From Linnemannia hyalina (lineage: Eukaryota > Mortierellomycota > Mortierellomycetes > Mortierellales > Mortierellaceae), in contig JAHRHY010000012.1 in assembly GCA_019671135.1 (NCBI GenBank), positions 1,798,001 through 1,862,000 on the forward strand: DNA of 64,000 nt, read 5' to 3'. Every line of letters starts with the position of its first letter. Within the stretch, counting starts at the first letter, position 1. Shown here in pieces: positions 13,133 through 25,892 of this stretch. The notes below the pieces were generated by a model. That model was given only the letters and a program-made list of their open reading frames with translations. It did no database searches and was not told where the DNA came from. A program made the translations under genes and the position numbers.

Positions 13133-15118
13133 TTAAACGTCCTCGCCACTCTCCTCCTCCTCGTAATCACTCTCGGCAATGTCGTCCATATCAATGTCAG
13201 CACCATCCATCTCCTCCTCAGACTCGGGCTCGTCATCATTAGGCATGGCAACGACCTTCTCCTTCTCTGCCTTGGAGCTGGCAACAATGACCGAACGGCC
13301 CTCAAAGGCTCTCCTCACACCACCGTTGGTGGCAATGTCCCAGATGTTGACCTTGCCTCCTGATCCTGCCATGGCCAAGTTGAAGGGTGCGTCAGGGCAG
13401 AAGGTGACCGAAAAGACCTGGCCGATATCAGACTTGACCTGACGACTCGTCACCATCGAGGGACGGTTATCCTTCACATCCCAGACCTTGACGGAACCAT
13501 CAGTCGATCCTGTCACAATGCATCCGCGAACAGTCGTGTTGACATCCATGGCCGACACGGCCTTGTCGTGGGCGTGCAGTCTGAAGACGGGCTGGCCTCC
13601 TCCTGTGCGACCATCAAAGTACTGAACCATGCCATCATCCGTCGAGACGTAGAAGCAGTTGGCATCATGGGGGTCCCACCGCAAGCACTCGACATCTGCC
13701 TGGAGCTTCCATGTGGCACGGGCATCGGGTGCGCGAGAGTCGAAAACGACCACTGTCTTGTCGTACGATCCAGTCGCAAGAGCAGTCGATTCAATGGGGT
13801 TCCATGCCAATGCCTGGACCTTGTCTGTGTGGTGGTTGAAAGAGTGGGCGCACTGCTGTGTCGTCAAATCCCACAGCTTGACAGTGGTGTCTGCGGAGGC
13901 CGAGGCCAAAATATTGCGATGCTGCTTGTTCCATGCAAGCGCCATCACCGCATCCGTGTGATATTCATTGTTCGCCTTCTGTTTGTTTGAAATATTAATT
14001 AAAGAAAAAACATATTAGACATTCCATGTTAGTTGTCATTGTGTAGGATACAAAAGCGGCTTAATGGCAGTTGAAAAAGTACCATAGAATCTAATAGGAA
14101 ACTCCTATTGATCAAGGTTGACGATGAACAATGTTTAACGATGACAAAGGGTGAAAGGATATGAAAAGAAGAGTTACCTTGGACTTTTTGGCACCCTTCT
14201 TCTTTTTGGTCTTGTCTTGTGCTCCCAAGACGGCATCGGGGTACATGTTATCGACGGTATCCAGATCCCAAATCTCAATCTCAGGGTCAAAGGTACCCAC
14301 GGCAACATAGTTTCCTGGTCCCTCAACAGCACTCTTGCGACCCACACGGAAATCGAGCCATTCCAAGCAAAGAGGGAAGGCGGGGAGCATGATGTCGTGG
14401 TGGACATACATGTTGCCCTCGTTCTCCTCGGACTCGTCGTAAAGGTAGATCTCCAAGTGCGAAATGTCGTCCTCTGTCTTTGCTGCGAGCAACAAGTTGT
14501 CGGTTGCCTGGATCACGAGATCTTCCTGGTCCTCGTCTTCCTCGTCGCGCAAGGTGATGTATGGATCCTCGCGGTTAGAGGTATAGTATGACAATCCCTT
14601 CAAGTTACTGAAAATGTTGGACTCTATCAAGTCATTGAGGGTGGGGTGTAAGATAGAGGGAAGACGTCAGGAATACCATCAACAATGGCGGATGAGCTGG
14701 GACAGGACAGAGTAACAAAAAAAAAACAGGATAGTACCTTGTGCCTGGGGCTTCTCCTCGTCATAGTCGTCCAAGTTGTACTCTGAAAGTTCTGGGTTGG
14801 CTTCGCTGATAGTCTCAACAGCCATTCCATTGGCCCTAATTGACAGTGAAAACAATGACTATTAGATGACTGATCCTGGTTGGGTCCTGCTTTCTTTCTG
14901 CCATTGTCCCTTTGAGGGGGCATTCATGGTTCCAGTATGGAAAATTTCAAAACGTACTCGTTCTCGGCCCTTTGAGCGGCGGCGAGCTCCTCCTTGGCGT
15001 CGGCGAGATGCTGGGCGGCAAAATCGTTGATGCGCTTGAACTCTTTCTCGTCGAGGTCGTATTTGTCAGGCCTGGCCTGGGCGGCACCTCTGCGGACCCA
15101 TTGCAACGCGGAAATCAT
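13133..15118 (-). CDS. PWP1: PWP1, WD40 ribosome-biogenesis factor
   Basis: This nucleolar WD40 protein is needed for large-subunit rRNA processing. Four exons (15118-14958, 14835-14738, 14623-14178, 13978-13133) total 1551 nt, giving 516 aa; all joins are in frame. The start MISALQWVRRGAA matches the family N-terminus. An acidic segment (DEEDEDQEDL) precedes EIEIWDLD, a Lys-rich loop (KTKKKKGAKKSK) and at least five WD repeats (TVKLWDL, VVVFDSR, SVKVWDV, VNIWDI). The C-terminus is strongly acidic (ESEEEMDGADIDMDD). Yeast Pwp1 is 576 aa, so length is normal. Confidence 0.95.
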
Positions 15119-15597
15119 GATGGTCTATGTGTATCTGTTTGTCCACAATGGGAAGTCAGGGCACAGTTGTGAGTGATTTTGAAGAACTTTTGTCGGTGTG
15201 AAAGGTTGAGAGGTGAGACTGTCAAAGACAGGCACTTACAAGAAGGGGGAGTGTGAAGGAGGGAATAAGGAAGAGTTGTCGAAGGGTTGAATGCGACAAA
15301 AAGGATGGAGTGCGAGTGGTGATGAAAGGGGTATGCGAGAAGGAGAGGAGAGAGAGAAGAAAAAAAAAGGCGATGCGGACCACCAAAAAGAAACAAAAAA
15401 ACGTTGAGCAGAGACTTGACCAGGTTCACAAAGGTGCATCGATGGGGCACTGAGATATCGTGCACCCAGAAAAAAAAAAAAAAAAAAAAAAGATAAAAAC
15501 ACGCTAAGCCACAGTTTGTGACAACTTTATTTTTTTTCTCTTGCTTCAATCAATGTATGAATGAAATGGCTGTGGCACACACACATCACACAATAGA
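15119..15597. other. Intergenic between PWP1 and the oxidoreductase
   Basis: This includes the PWP1 5' leader and promoter and an A-tract of about 21 at 15471-15491. No gene is supported. Confidence 0.6.
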
Positions 15598-16803
15598 TTA
15601 GTTCCAGGGGACGCGCTGGCCGGTGGAGGAGCTCTTGATCGCAAGCTGGATACCGCGGATCACCCACGCTGCCTGCTCAGCAGTGACTGCAAGGGGCGAG
15701 TTTCCACGAATCGCATCAAGCACATTGACATAGTAATCTCCATACGTGCCCTGCTCACTGTCAACCTTGCCCTTCACATGTAACTTGACGCCCTCAATAT
15801 CCATCAGCGTGTCAATCTCACCCCATCTATCTTCGTTCTCAATTCCATACGCAGCGTCCAGGGGGGTCAATCCAGCCTTCAACTGGTCCTCCTGAACATC
15901 CAGACCGTGCTTGACATACGATCCGTTCATGCCCGTGACACGGAATCGAGGCGTGGGAATCTTGGCCAACATGCTTGCGCCCAGCGTGCAGCGGAGACCG
16001 TCCTTGTAGTCGAGGTGGACCAGGAACTGGTCATCGACAGGCGACAACTCGAGCTTACGCTGGTTCGAGACATGTGCAGTGACAAACTCCGGCTCACCAA
16101 AGAGAACCAAAGCCTGGTCCAACAAATGCGAGCAAAGATCATATAACACTCCACTACCCTCCTCGATACTACCAGTCTCTCTCCAGCTGCCCTTGCTAAA
16201 GTTACGGAACCGGTCGAAACGCGATTCAAAGCTGACGATCCTGCCGAGGGTAGACTTCTGGGACTGGACAAGCTTCTGAACGGTACGGAAATCAGCATCC
16301 CAGCGTCTGTTGTGGTAGACAGAGAGGACGAGCGACTTTTGTTTGGCGAGCTTGGCGAGTTCAATGCCCTGTTCAAAGGTGACGGTGAAGGGCTTCTCGA
16401 CGACGACATGTTTGCCAGCCTCGAGGGCTTCGCGGGCGAGGTCGTAGTGGATGATGTTGGGGGTAGTGATGACGATAAGGTCGATCGAGGGGTCCTTGAA
16501 GAGGTCATTGTGGGACTGGTAGACGGCGGCCTTGGGGTATTTTGACGACATCTCCAGGTTGGGACCCGACCGGCTCACAAACGCGGCCATATTAAGTCCC
16601 TTTGTTGTCGAGATCAATGGCGCATGGAACACTATTAGATATGTTGGGGTACGTGGAATCGTAAGAATTGGTTGGAATCGTAAGAATTGCTGTCTCTCGT
16701 GCTTCTCGTTGTTGTTATTGAACTCTGTTTAAACAGCAGGGTTACCTTTTGCGCTCAGGCCAAAGCCAATGACACCGACGTTGATGGGGGTTGAATCCGA
16801 CAT
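15598..16803 (-). CDS. Gfo/Idh/MocA-family NAD(P)-dependent oxidoreductase
   Basis: This is predicted to be a cytosolic oxidoreductase acting on a sugar, inositol or related polyol; the substrate cannot be read from sequence. Two exons, 16803-16746 and 16631-15598 (1092 nt, 363 aa), join in frame through GLSAK/VFHAPLI. The Rossmann motif GVIGFG is at residues 10-15, the family EKP lysine motif at 98-100 and HNRRWDADF at about 125. The C-terminal alpha/beta domain is complete. It resembles the yeast YMR315W / bacterial YdgJ-YhhX subgroup, judged only from the GFG and EKP contexts. Confidence 0.92.
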
Positions 16804-17951
16804 TGTAATGAGAGTGCTGTTGTTGGTATGAGAGAAGAGTAAGAAGAGAGTAGATGTGAAAAGGAACGTGTGCTTGTGTAGGTGAAGGTGCGCGTGAGAA
16901 AAAGAAAAGGAAAAAAAAAAAAAAACGAGAGGAGAGGTCTCCCCTATAAAGCCTGAAGGGATTGACAGGTCGATGACGACTTGACTTGACCTCTGCCCGT
17001 GGACGCATTGGCGAATTGATTCGCCGTATGATTGTATGGGGTTTTTTTTTGCAGAACCAAGTAGTTCAGTAGTGTTAGTTTCAATTTGAGTTGGAGCTGG
17101 CTATCGCGATAAGAGGAATGAGTGTCCTGGAAAGCATGGATGTTCACATAGCTGACAAATGGCCACTCTTCTTATCGGATAAATAGGCGCTTGTGTGAAC
17201 GCTGAACTCCAATTCGAACGACAGACTCATCATGACTATAGAAGAACCGCGCAGCAGCAGGTTCATTGAGCAGCCCTAAGGTGCGCGATAGTACTTTAAT
17301 CGCTATAGAGTGATTGTCCTAGGCCAGGTGATAGTTATCAAGGATGAATAAGGACGCGTCGACTAGACAAGGAAGGAGATATCAATGGGTATACTCTGCA
17401 TCCGGAAAGACAAGATGGTGGTTGCCATCGGAAGAAGTGGAAGAGATTTTATCCGGCCCGGGCGGTGATCCTCTGGTAACTTGTTTTGAGGTTTGATGGT
17501 TGCTGTCAAGGTGCAATTGGGTACGAAGAAGAAGGTGAGAGTGAGGTAATGGACAGTTGGGATACCATGGGCGGGATGATATCGACAGACGATCGTCCAT
17601 CCAAGGGTGCATGAGGGAGAGTAGCAGGCTGTTTGTTGACGTTTATCCGTCGTTTTGCCCCTCGACAATCGAAATAGGCCTGACAGCGGAAGATCAAATC
17701 AAATAATAAAACCGGATTTTGATGGATGTCCCAGCGCATGTAAAATTGATGACGACCATCGCTCCCCTTGGGCTGCGCTTGAACACCGTCTCCTCGTTCC
17801 GGGCCCAGCCTTGTTTTTCACCTTTTCTTTTGACGCTATTTCTACTCTTTTCTCATTCTTTCTTTCCCTACCCCCTCTCACTCCCCCACTCTTCTCATCC
17901 TCTCATCACCCTTGTCCGTCAAGCGAGCAAGCAGGAATCAGACACCAGCAA
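16804..17951. other. Intergenic, divergent promoter region
   Basis: This lies between divergently transcribed oxidoreductase and PER1. It includes an A-tract near 16911-16925 and a pyrimidine-rich PER1 leader from about 17810. A longer in-frame extension of PER1 upstream to 17655 is poor coding sequence. Confidence 0.55.
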
Positions 17952-19025
17952 ATGGCATCACGTACCCGGGAACAACAATCACATGGACAGGAACACGAAC
18001 GCGAGATGACACCAACAACAAGAACAACAACAACAGGAAAAAGATCCCGCGTCATGAAGACACTCGGGGCAATCACCCTCACAATCGCACTTATTGCATG
18101 CTGCGCATCACTCGCTTTCGCTTCATCCGGAGACCGCCAGCAGGAATACATCTCCTGCGTTAACAACTGCGACTCGGAATCCTGTTCAAAGGAGGAGCAA
18201 CGCGAACCACTGGACCTGTCGCTGCGACTTACCAAGTGGACATGCATCGACAACTGCAGATACCTCTGCATGCACTCCATCACTGATAATGCCATCGAAC
18301 AGAACCTGCTCGTCCACCAGTACCACGGCAAGTGGCCCTTCCACCGCTTCCTCGGCATGCAGGAACCCGCCTCGGTCCTCTTCTCCCTCCTCAACGGGTA
18401 CATGCACGTCCTCGCCTGGCCCCGCCTTAAACGCGCCATCCCAGAAAACTACTACATGCGACCCTTCTACCTCGGATACGCCATCATCGGCACCAACACC
18501 TGGCTCTGGTCTGCCGTCTACCACTCGCGCGACTGGCCCAGTACAGAGAAGCTCGACTACTTTTCCGCAGGAACCGCCGTCATGTACGGACTCTTTTACA
18601 CCGTCATCCGCGTTACTCGCATGGTCAACACCCGGTCTCAATTCGCCTGGGGTTTGATCTGTCTGGTCCCGCTTTTGCTCCACATTGGATACTTGACCTT
18701 TGTCCACTTTGACTATGGATACAACATGGCTGCGACGGCGACAATTGGTGGCATTCACAACCTGTGGTGGATCTGTTGGAGCATCTTTAACTGGCGGGAG
18801 AGACCCTATGCCTGGGAACCCACTGTCTCCGGTCTTTTGCTTACCTCAGCCATGTGTCTCGAGATTCTGGACTTTGCGCCTCTTTGGGGTATTCTGGATG
18901 CTCATTCCCTGTGGCACGCTGCTACGATCCCCCTGATTCCTCTGTGGTACCGCTTCCTCCTCAAGGACACCGAATGGGAAGTCCGCAACATGAAAGGCGT
19001 CCTCCGCACCTCCCACCGCGATTAG
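17952..19025 (+). CDS. PER1: PER1/PGAP3-like GPI-anchor lipid-remodelling protein
   Basis: This is an ER/Golgi membrane protein required for removal of the sn-2 acyl chain from GPI anchors. It is a single exon of 357 aa. I chose the ATG at 17952 because a hydrophobic signal segment (about residues 36-57) then sits near the N-terminus. A luminal Cys-rich domain follows (CVNNCDSESC, CIDNCRYLCM), then seven membrane helices with the CREST-superfamily residues AVYHSRDW, KLDYFSAG and the H-x3-H pair DAHSLWHA (His318, His322). The C-terminal tail is short and basic. Yeast Per1 has 357 aa as well. The lack of introns is notable beside its neighbours. Confidence 0.95.
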   Translation: MASRTREQQSHGQEHEREMTPTTRTTTTGKRSRVMKTLGAITLTIALIACCASLAFASSGDRQQEYISCVNNCDSESCSKEEQREPLDLSLRLTKWTCIDNCRYLCMHSITDNAIEQNLLVHQYHGKWPFHRFLGMQEPASVLFSLLNGYMHVLAWPRLKRAIPENYYMRPFYLGYAIIGTNTWLWSAVYHSRDWPSTEKLDYFSAGTAVMYGLFYTVIRVTRMVNTRSQFAWGLICLVPLLLHIGYLTFVHFDYGYNMAATATIGGIHNLWWICWSIFNWRERPYAWEPTVSGLLLTSAMCLEILDFAPLWGILDAHSLWHAATIPLIPLWYRFLLKDTEWEVRNMKGVLRTSHRD

Positions 19026-19645
19026 GTCCTTGCTTTTCGATCAGTAGGAGCAGAAGACTCTCAGGATTATTCTTTCTCTTTACAACAACACTAATAAAAA
19101 CAATGGAAAATATATCATCATGTGTTATTTTCAAGGGATTGCTAGCCTTTTGTCTTTTTGTAATAAAAGCAAGATCAATGGAGAACAAGCAGGATTGAAG
19201 GAATAGAAGAAGAAAAAGAAGAACAAAAAAAAAGAAGACGGACAAGAAGTAAATGAACCATTTTTTGATCCATCTGACTTGCCATCTGTGTACGGTTTAC
19301 TTCCACTCTGCGCATAAAAATCCCAGCATGCAGGGCAAAACCTTTGTTGTCTCAAAGACTCCATGCTCTTTACATCGCACCTGAAAAAGGTCAATTGAAA
19401 GAGCCAAAAAGTACGACAATGGTGTGCACGAGGACTAGGTAGACAAGGCACCGGCATCATTGGCGTTATCGTCAATGTTCCTTCTCTAGCGTCCACAAGA
19501 GTCCTAGTGTAGTCAATGAATGGCTGATTGACTAGCACTCTAACGAAGAAGCTGAGCAAGCAAAAGGTAGCACCGATTTGACATGACATGACGACATTTG
19601 ACCTGAGACTATGACGCCCTGAGCAAAGAATATGGCCGGGAGCCC

Positions 19646-19680
<35 letters not shown>

Positions 19681-20716
19681 TTCAGCCATGAAAGGATCGC
19701 TTCTTTCTGTTTTCGTTGGGGTGGGAGAAAAGGACGAGATTTCCTTTTTTACTTTTTTGCTGATGAGTAAGAGACACAAACACACACGCATGGGCGCACA
19801 TTGGGAGCATGTATGCCACTCCTTTTTATTATTGTTATTATTTTCTCTTCCTCTCCCTTGTCCACGGACACGCAACGAATTGCATTGTGGAAAACTGTCC
19901 CTGTCCCTGTCTCTGTTCCTTGTGTGTACTGTTGGGAATAATATCCGTTGCAATTGGGGCCCACAGACACATGCCTTGTCCTTGCAAACAACAACAGCAA
20001 CAACAACAACAACAACAGCAACAACAACAACAACAACAACAACAGACAACACTTCCATTAGGAGAAAGGATTGCGCCTGGACCACGATGGGGAAGGGATA
20101 GATGGAGAGAGTCGCAGTCTTTATTTTCTCAGGAATACCGTTTCGTCTGGGTGGATGTCTATTTTTTCATTCACCGACTGGAGGGTAGGTAGGTGGTTGG
20201 TCCATTTGGTTCGTTCGTTCGTTCGTTCGTTTGATGTCTGTCTGATGGACACCGATCCTTTGCTCTCCCTTCCCTTGCCCGCAGCATGGCCCCTCCCCTC
20301 CTCCCCCCTTCCCAAGCTGAGGCACTAGAGTGAGTAATAAGATGGGTGTCTGAATGAATCTTTTGATTTGATCCATGAAAATAAAAGAAAGCGCTTCCTT
20401 GTATGGTGTGGATCGCATTCCCTCAGTCTCTCTTTTACCTCTTTTATCTCTTTTTTTTAATTTTCTTTTGTTCACCTTTCTCTTTCTCTTTCTCTTTCCT
20501 CTTTCCTCTTTCCTCTTCTCTCCCTTGTTCCCCCCTCCATCCTTCCTCCCTTCCTTCCAAGTTCCCCTTGAACTCTTTTATATCATATATCTCTCCACTC
20601 CCCCCCTCTTCCTTCCTTCTCTTGTACTACTCCTCGCCTTGCCTCCCGCAACGGCTTCTCTCTCTCTTCTCACATAAAATACTCATCACTCCCAACCAAA
20701 AGACTGATCCCTGCAA
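19026..20716. other. Intergenic, repeat-rich
   Basis: This contains a T-tract of about 28 (19649-19677), a CAA/CAG trinucleotide array at about 19986-20042, GTTC tetramers near 20208-20231 and a long pyrimidine leader from 20440. No gene is supported. Confidence 0.6.
19986..20042 (+). repeat. (CAA)n trinucleotide microsatellite
   Basis: About 19 units of CAA with three CAG interruptions, in intergenic DNA. Confidence 0.9.
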
Positions 20717-23700
20717 ATGTCATCGACACCAAAGTCAATCAACAGACTCGCCCCAGAGAGAAGACCTTCCCAGGACCTCATCTCCTCATCGCCCCATCGT
20801 GAAGCTACAAACCGTCTCCTCTCCTCCTCTCCTTCCATCCCCCCATTCTTTGCCAGACCCGCTTCACGCCAGAGCAACAACACCGGAGACAACCAAGGCT
20901 TGGGAGCTCAGACCCCAACCTCCTCCTGGAGATCCCCTTCTACCCTCCAAAACTACCGTTCTGACGACGTTGCTGGTGATACTTCCAACAACTACTATAT
21001 AAACAACAACAGGTCAGGACTCGACAGCAGCAGCAACAGCATCCACGGCAGCTACGCCGGAAGCAACTCTGGCTACCTCGACGCCATGAACGCCGTTGTC
21101 GATATCCCCGCCGATGAAGCCTCCAAGGTTGTCAAGAAGCACCTCGTCCTCAACTCGGCCTCCCGCGACAGTCTCGACTCTGACCGCAACGACAACGGTG
21201 GCGGACCCTCCTCTAGTTCGAATGGACACAACAACAACAACAATCACAACAACGATGGTGCCGGATCAGTAGATATCGTCGACTACACCACCGCCTTTAA
21301 ACTCCCTGGAGGCGCCATCACTCGTGATGTCTACAAGTGGCAGGCCGATCAGGAGAATGAGCAAAACCGACGAGGTAATTCATCCGCACCTTTGTCTCTT
21401 TTCCTCTTTTTGTTTTCTCTTCGTTCTCTATCTTGTTCAACGGGAGGGGCATGTCAATACTCTGCCGGACATTTGGAACCACAGGAGCTATTAGAACTGT
21501 ATGGACTTTTGGGTATTGGAACCATTTCAGCTATTGGAACTAGTAAAATTTTGGAACAGGAGACGGTATTGGTCATATCAGAAGTAGTGGCCATACCAGG
21601 AGGGTACAACCGACAAAGGGTTACCCTGATCTGTTAATGAGAAATACGATGCAACGGACAAGGAACGAGTCTACGATCGGTCAACAAGACATCAAGATAC
21701 TATAGACAGCGAATATCAGTGGATCGAAATGGTTGACTAACGAAATATGCTGCGAAAATGAATAGGACGATCGCGCTCGTTCCATCTCCCAAGACCAATG
21801 GAGCCATCGATGTCGACCTTGAAGCAGCCCGGTGGAATGCGTAGATACCACATGATTATGAAGGCAGAGGCACATGGACGCCAGGCAAACGTCTTTACAA
21901 AGAGCTTTATCGACTTCTTGGCCATGTACGGTCATTTCGCCGGAGAGGATCTCGATGACGAGGAAGGTGGCGATTTTGAGCCAGCTGTCTACGACGAGGA
22001 GGAAGGCGAGGGTGAGGGCGAGGAATCAGGATCATCCAGGACCGAAGCGACTCCCTTGATCCCAAAGGCTCAGCAAACCCCACAGGGCGATGCCACACCC
22101 GCCAAGGCTGTCTTCTTGCTCCTCAAGTCCTTTGTTGGAACGGGAATCATGTTCTTGCCCAAGGCGTAAGTTGTTCTTTCTGCCTTCCTTGATCTAGATG
22201 TACATGTTGACCTTGTGGCTGGATCTTTATATTTTCTTTGCAGCGATTGGGTTGATGTCATCTCCCTTCATCTTTTCATCTCTATTATATATCTATTAAC
22301 ATCTTTCTATTGCTTGAAACGATTAGGTTCAACAACGGTGGTATCTTGTTCTCATCAGTGTTCTTGGTAGCGATTGCCGCCATCTCCCTCTTCTCTTTCC
22401 TGCTCTTGGTCGAGTCCCGTCAGGTGGTGCCTGCTTCCTTTGGTGACATTGGAGGACATCTCTATGGACCAGCCATGCGTCTCTCTGTCCTCTTTGCCAT
22501 TGCCATCTCCCAGGTCGGTTTCGTGTGTGCCTACATGAGCTTCGTCGCCACCAACCTCGAGGCCCTCGCCCGCAACGTGCTCGATGCCTCTGAGATGTAC
22601 CCCTCCTACTTCTTTGTCATCATCCAGCTCATCGTCTTTATTCCTCTCGCTCTGGTAATACGACCCTCCTTGTCTGTCTGTCTTTTTTTTAATTTTTTTT
22701 TTGGTGCAAGATCCATTCACCGGATAGCTAATTCTCTCTCCCTCTCTCTCTCTCTTTGTCTTGTTAGATCCGCAACATTGCCCGTCTTTCCTTCACGGCT
22801 GTCGTTGCTGATGTCTTCATCTGTTTCGGCCTCATTTACATGTACTACTTTGATGTAAGTCTTTCTCACTCTTTCTAGACTTCCGAAAGAAAGCCAATTG
22901 ACGACGTTTGCTTTGGTTTGATCATCACCTAACGCCATCAATTATTTACTATCTTAGATCTCTACCTTGATTATCGATGGCCTCAGCGATGTTGTCCTCT
23001 TCAACCCCAAGGACTTTGCTCTATTTATCGGAACTGCTGGTACGCCATCAGAATCATTTGCGGGATCAGTTCTCGACTGAACAATGTTCTCTCTATTCTT
23101 CGTGTTGCTAACCTAGTCTACCCTCCTTATGCTCATAGTGTTCACGTTTGAGGGCATTGGATTGATTATCCCTATTACAGAGTCGATGAAGGAGCCCGAA
23201 AAGTTCCCCAAGGTGTTGACAGGAGTTATGATCGGTATCACTGTCCTTTTCACCTCCGTCGGTGCTCTGTCGTATGCCACCTTTGGATCCAAGACCCAGA
23301 CGGTCATTCTCTTGAACTTGCCTCAGCAGAGTCATATGGTCCAGTCTGTCCAGGCATTGTACTCGATTGCTATCATGCTCTCGATCCCCCTTCAACTCTT
23401 CCCTGCCGTCCGTATCATGGAGAACGGCCTGTTTACTCGCTCGGGCAAGTACAACATGCTTGTCAAGTGGCAAAAGAACTTTTTCCGAATCCTCTCCCTC
23501 TTTGCCTGCGCAGCCATTGCCATCTGGGCTGGAGAGGACCTCGACAAGTTTGTCTCCATCGTCGGTTCCGTGGCCTGTAAGTGTCGTTTTTGTCTCTTTA
23601 TCTTGTCTTGTCGTTAGAGTTTTGGTTCTTTCGTCTCTAACTGTACTACGAATGTGTTGTTGTTCTGAACGTTGTGTAGGTATCCCGTTGGCATACATCT

Positions 23701-23846
23701 TCCCAGCCATGTTCCATTACAAGACACACCCTAACCCCAAGACGCGTGTCTTTGATGTGCTCCTGTGCGCCTTTGGAGTCATTACTATGGTCTACACCAC
23801 TGGTAACACTATCTACGAGTGGATGGTGCCTGATGAGAAGCCTTAA
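20717..23846 (+). CDS. AVT3/AVT4-type vacuolar amino-acid transporter
   Basis: This is an amino acid/auxin permease (Aa_trans, SLC36-like), probably exporting neutral amino acids from the vacuole. Seven exons (20717-21374, 21766-22165, 22327-22654, 22768-22854, 22958-23039, 23139-23576, 23680-23846) sum to 2160 nt, 719 aa; every join is GT-AG and in frame. The first 300 residues are hydrophilic, Ser/Asn-rich with an acidic EEEGEGEGEE run, typical of Avt3/Avt4. The first helix starts at KAVFLLLKSFVGTGIMFLPKAF, whose core FVGTGIMFLPKAF is a family hallmark. VFTFEGIGLIIPI and ESMKEPEKFP (helices 6-7) and about eleven helices follow. It is complete to the stop. Confidence 0.93.
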
Positions 23847-24498
23847 GCAGATATGAATAGACAGGCACCCCTCCTGCATCTAGATTAGCCGCTTCTTGTT
23901 TCCCCTCCTTACAGCTTCAACCTTCTCTACTATACATTCGTTTGTTTTCGTGAGTACTTTGCTCACATGTACACATCCTTTTTGTTTTCCTTTGTCGAAT
24001 CATATAAACAAAACCAACAAAAAAAGACAAAGCTGTTTATTTCCTTTTTCGATCGAGGAGGGTAAAGGGCACCGTCGGGACCTCCCTTGTGCCACCTTTC
24101 TCATTATTATTGACGTCTTCTCTTTTCTTGGCAAAAGTTGTTTTGATGGATTAATAGTAATAATAAACGATTGGACAACAACAACTTGTCCATAGACTCC
24201 AAAGAACAAAAAAACATAAATAGCGGCCTATCCGTCCTTTTTTTTTTTTTTTTTCTTTCCTCACGGCAATTCGTTTTCCCCTCCACTCCCATTAATTAAT
24301 TATTGCCTTCACTCTCCCCTCACCTCTGACACAGACCACCAAAAGCAATATTCGTTTCTTCAGGTTGCTTACCCATCATCATCATTCTCTCCACCATACC
24401 TCATTCCTCACTTGCATCACCGATCAACCCTATACCCCTTCACCCTTCACTCCACTCTTTTCCACCCTACTCCTCTCCACTCTTTTCCTGTTTCAAAA
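23847..24498. other. Intergenic
   Basis: This holds a T-tract at 24238-24254 and the pyrimidine-rich leader of the next gene. No gene is supported. Confidence 0.6.
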
Positions 24499-25542
24499 AT
24501 GAATTATATGCAAAAGTTGTTTCTCACAGCAAAACGCGTGGCGATTGGCGGCGCAGAGGTCGATGTCGATGCACCGCCCTTTGTGGGTCTCTCCGACTGC
24601 AGCGCATGTCCGAACCCCTGTGACGACTTTGACCACCCACACTACCCTTCCTACCTCAAGATCAACCAGACCATGCCACTCCTCCATTCAGTCAAGCCCT
24701 ACGAACGACACGTCCTCATCTCGACCGGCAAGGAGGATTGGGAGGGCCACATCGACAGCGACAAGTCCTCTCTGGCCTTCTATCTCCAGAACGCCATTGA
24801 CAAGGGCCAGCAGCGTCTCCGGGATTCTGACAATGGTCAATCGGTTTACAGGATCGTCTTGACCAATTCTTCAAGGATGGCGGATACTTGGGATGGACCC
24901 GGTTGGCAGGTGGTTGTGCTGCCCGATCAGATTGTCGTCAACAATGTTACCCCCGAGCAATGCGACGACTTTTTCGAGGCCTTTCTAGAGCCGCCATTCG
25001 AGGGGGCATGGGGCCAGAGCGCCACTGGAGATGTCTTATCACAGGGTCAGGAAATCACAACCGCATCACAAGATGGCACCGGCAACAACACCAACATTTC
25101 TCCGAGTGCTTCGACAGGTGTTGACCATAGCAACCTTCCTCTAAGCAGAGAGGTCAAGGCGGGCAAGACGACCTTCACAGCCCACCGGTGGCAAGCCAAG
25201 GCAGCCATCATGATCTGCTCGCACAAGAAGCGCGACAAGCGCTGTGGCGTCACGGCGGCGATCCTGAAAAAGGAGTTTAAGCGCATCCTGCGCTCCAAGG
25301 ACCTGTTGGGTAATGCCGAGGGCGATGTCGAGATCTGGCTGGTGAGCCATATTGGAGGCCACAAGTTTGCTGGCAACGTGATTGTGCACCGAGGAGGAGT
25401 CTCTGTCTGGTACGGTCGAGTGGAGCCATGTCACTCGCAGGCAATTGTTGACACGACGATTGAGCGCGGCGAGATCATTCGCGAACTCTACCGTGGCGGT
25501 GCTAATGGCCACCTCAACGCCTATGGCCAAGTCTCCTGGTAG
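24499..25542 (+). CDS. Apd1/Aim32-type thioredoxin-like [2Fe-2S] ferredoxin
   Basis: This is a sucrase/ferredoxin-like protein of the Apd1/Aim32 family, an electron-transfer [2Fe-2S] protein of cytosol (Apd1) or mitochondria (Aim32). It is a single exon of 347 aa from the ATG at 24499; an upstream in-frame extension to 24412 is pyrimidine-run translation and was rejected. An N-terminal thioredoxin-like half with CSACPNPCDDFD is followed by an Asn/Ser linker and a C-terminal half carrying CSHKKRDKRC (Cys240, Cys249; C-x8-C) and HIGGH (His284, His288; H-x3-H). These are the spacings known for the bis-His-coordinated cluster of yeast Apd1. I cannot tell Apd1 from Aim32. Confidence 0.9.
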   Translation: MNYMQKLFLTAKRVAIGGAEVDVDAPPFVGLSDCSACPNPCDDFDHPHYPSYLKINQTMPLLHSVKPYERHVLISTGKEDWEGHIDSDKSSLAFYLQNAIDKGQQRLRDSDNGQSVYRIVLTNSSRMADTWDGPGWQVVVLPDQIVVNNVTPEQCDDFFEAFLEPPFEGAWGQSATGDVLSQGQEITTASQDGTGNNTNISPSASTGVDHSNLPLSREVKAGKTTFTAHRWQAKAAIMICSHKKRDKRCGVTAAILKKEFKRILRSKDLLGNAEGDVEIWLVSHIGGHKFAGNVIVHRGGVSVWYGRVEPCHSQAIVDTTIERGEIIRELYRGGANGHLNAYGQVSW

Positions 25543-25842
25543 CTTCGTCTTTGTTATATTTTTTTAATGTAAAAAATAATAATAGTTTTTGACGAGTCTT
25601 TTACTTGACAGGCCAAATGCACAACAATGCGATCAATGAAAAAGAGAAAAGGACATTGCGCCCAAGCAAACAAGCAAATCAGAAAAATCAAATGGGACCT
25701 TGAGGCCTTTTGCTAGATCGGACGTTCTGATGTTCATATATCACTTTCCACTCTTTCGCTCCGTTTATTTCTCTCCTTCTCTTTCCCCCTCGGGAAAGAA
25801 AGGCAGAAAAAAAGACATGAGAGAAGAAGCGAAGATAAAGAG

Positions 25843-25892
<50 letters not shown>

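Noticed and set aside
18186..18758. 190-codon minus-strand frame
   Set aside because: It is antisense to the highly conserved PER1 coding sequence.
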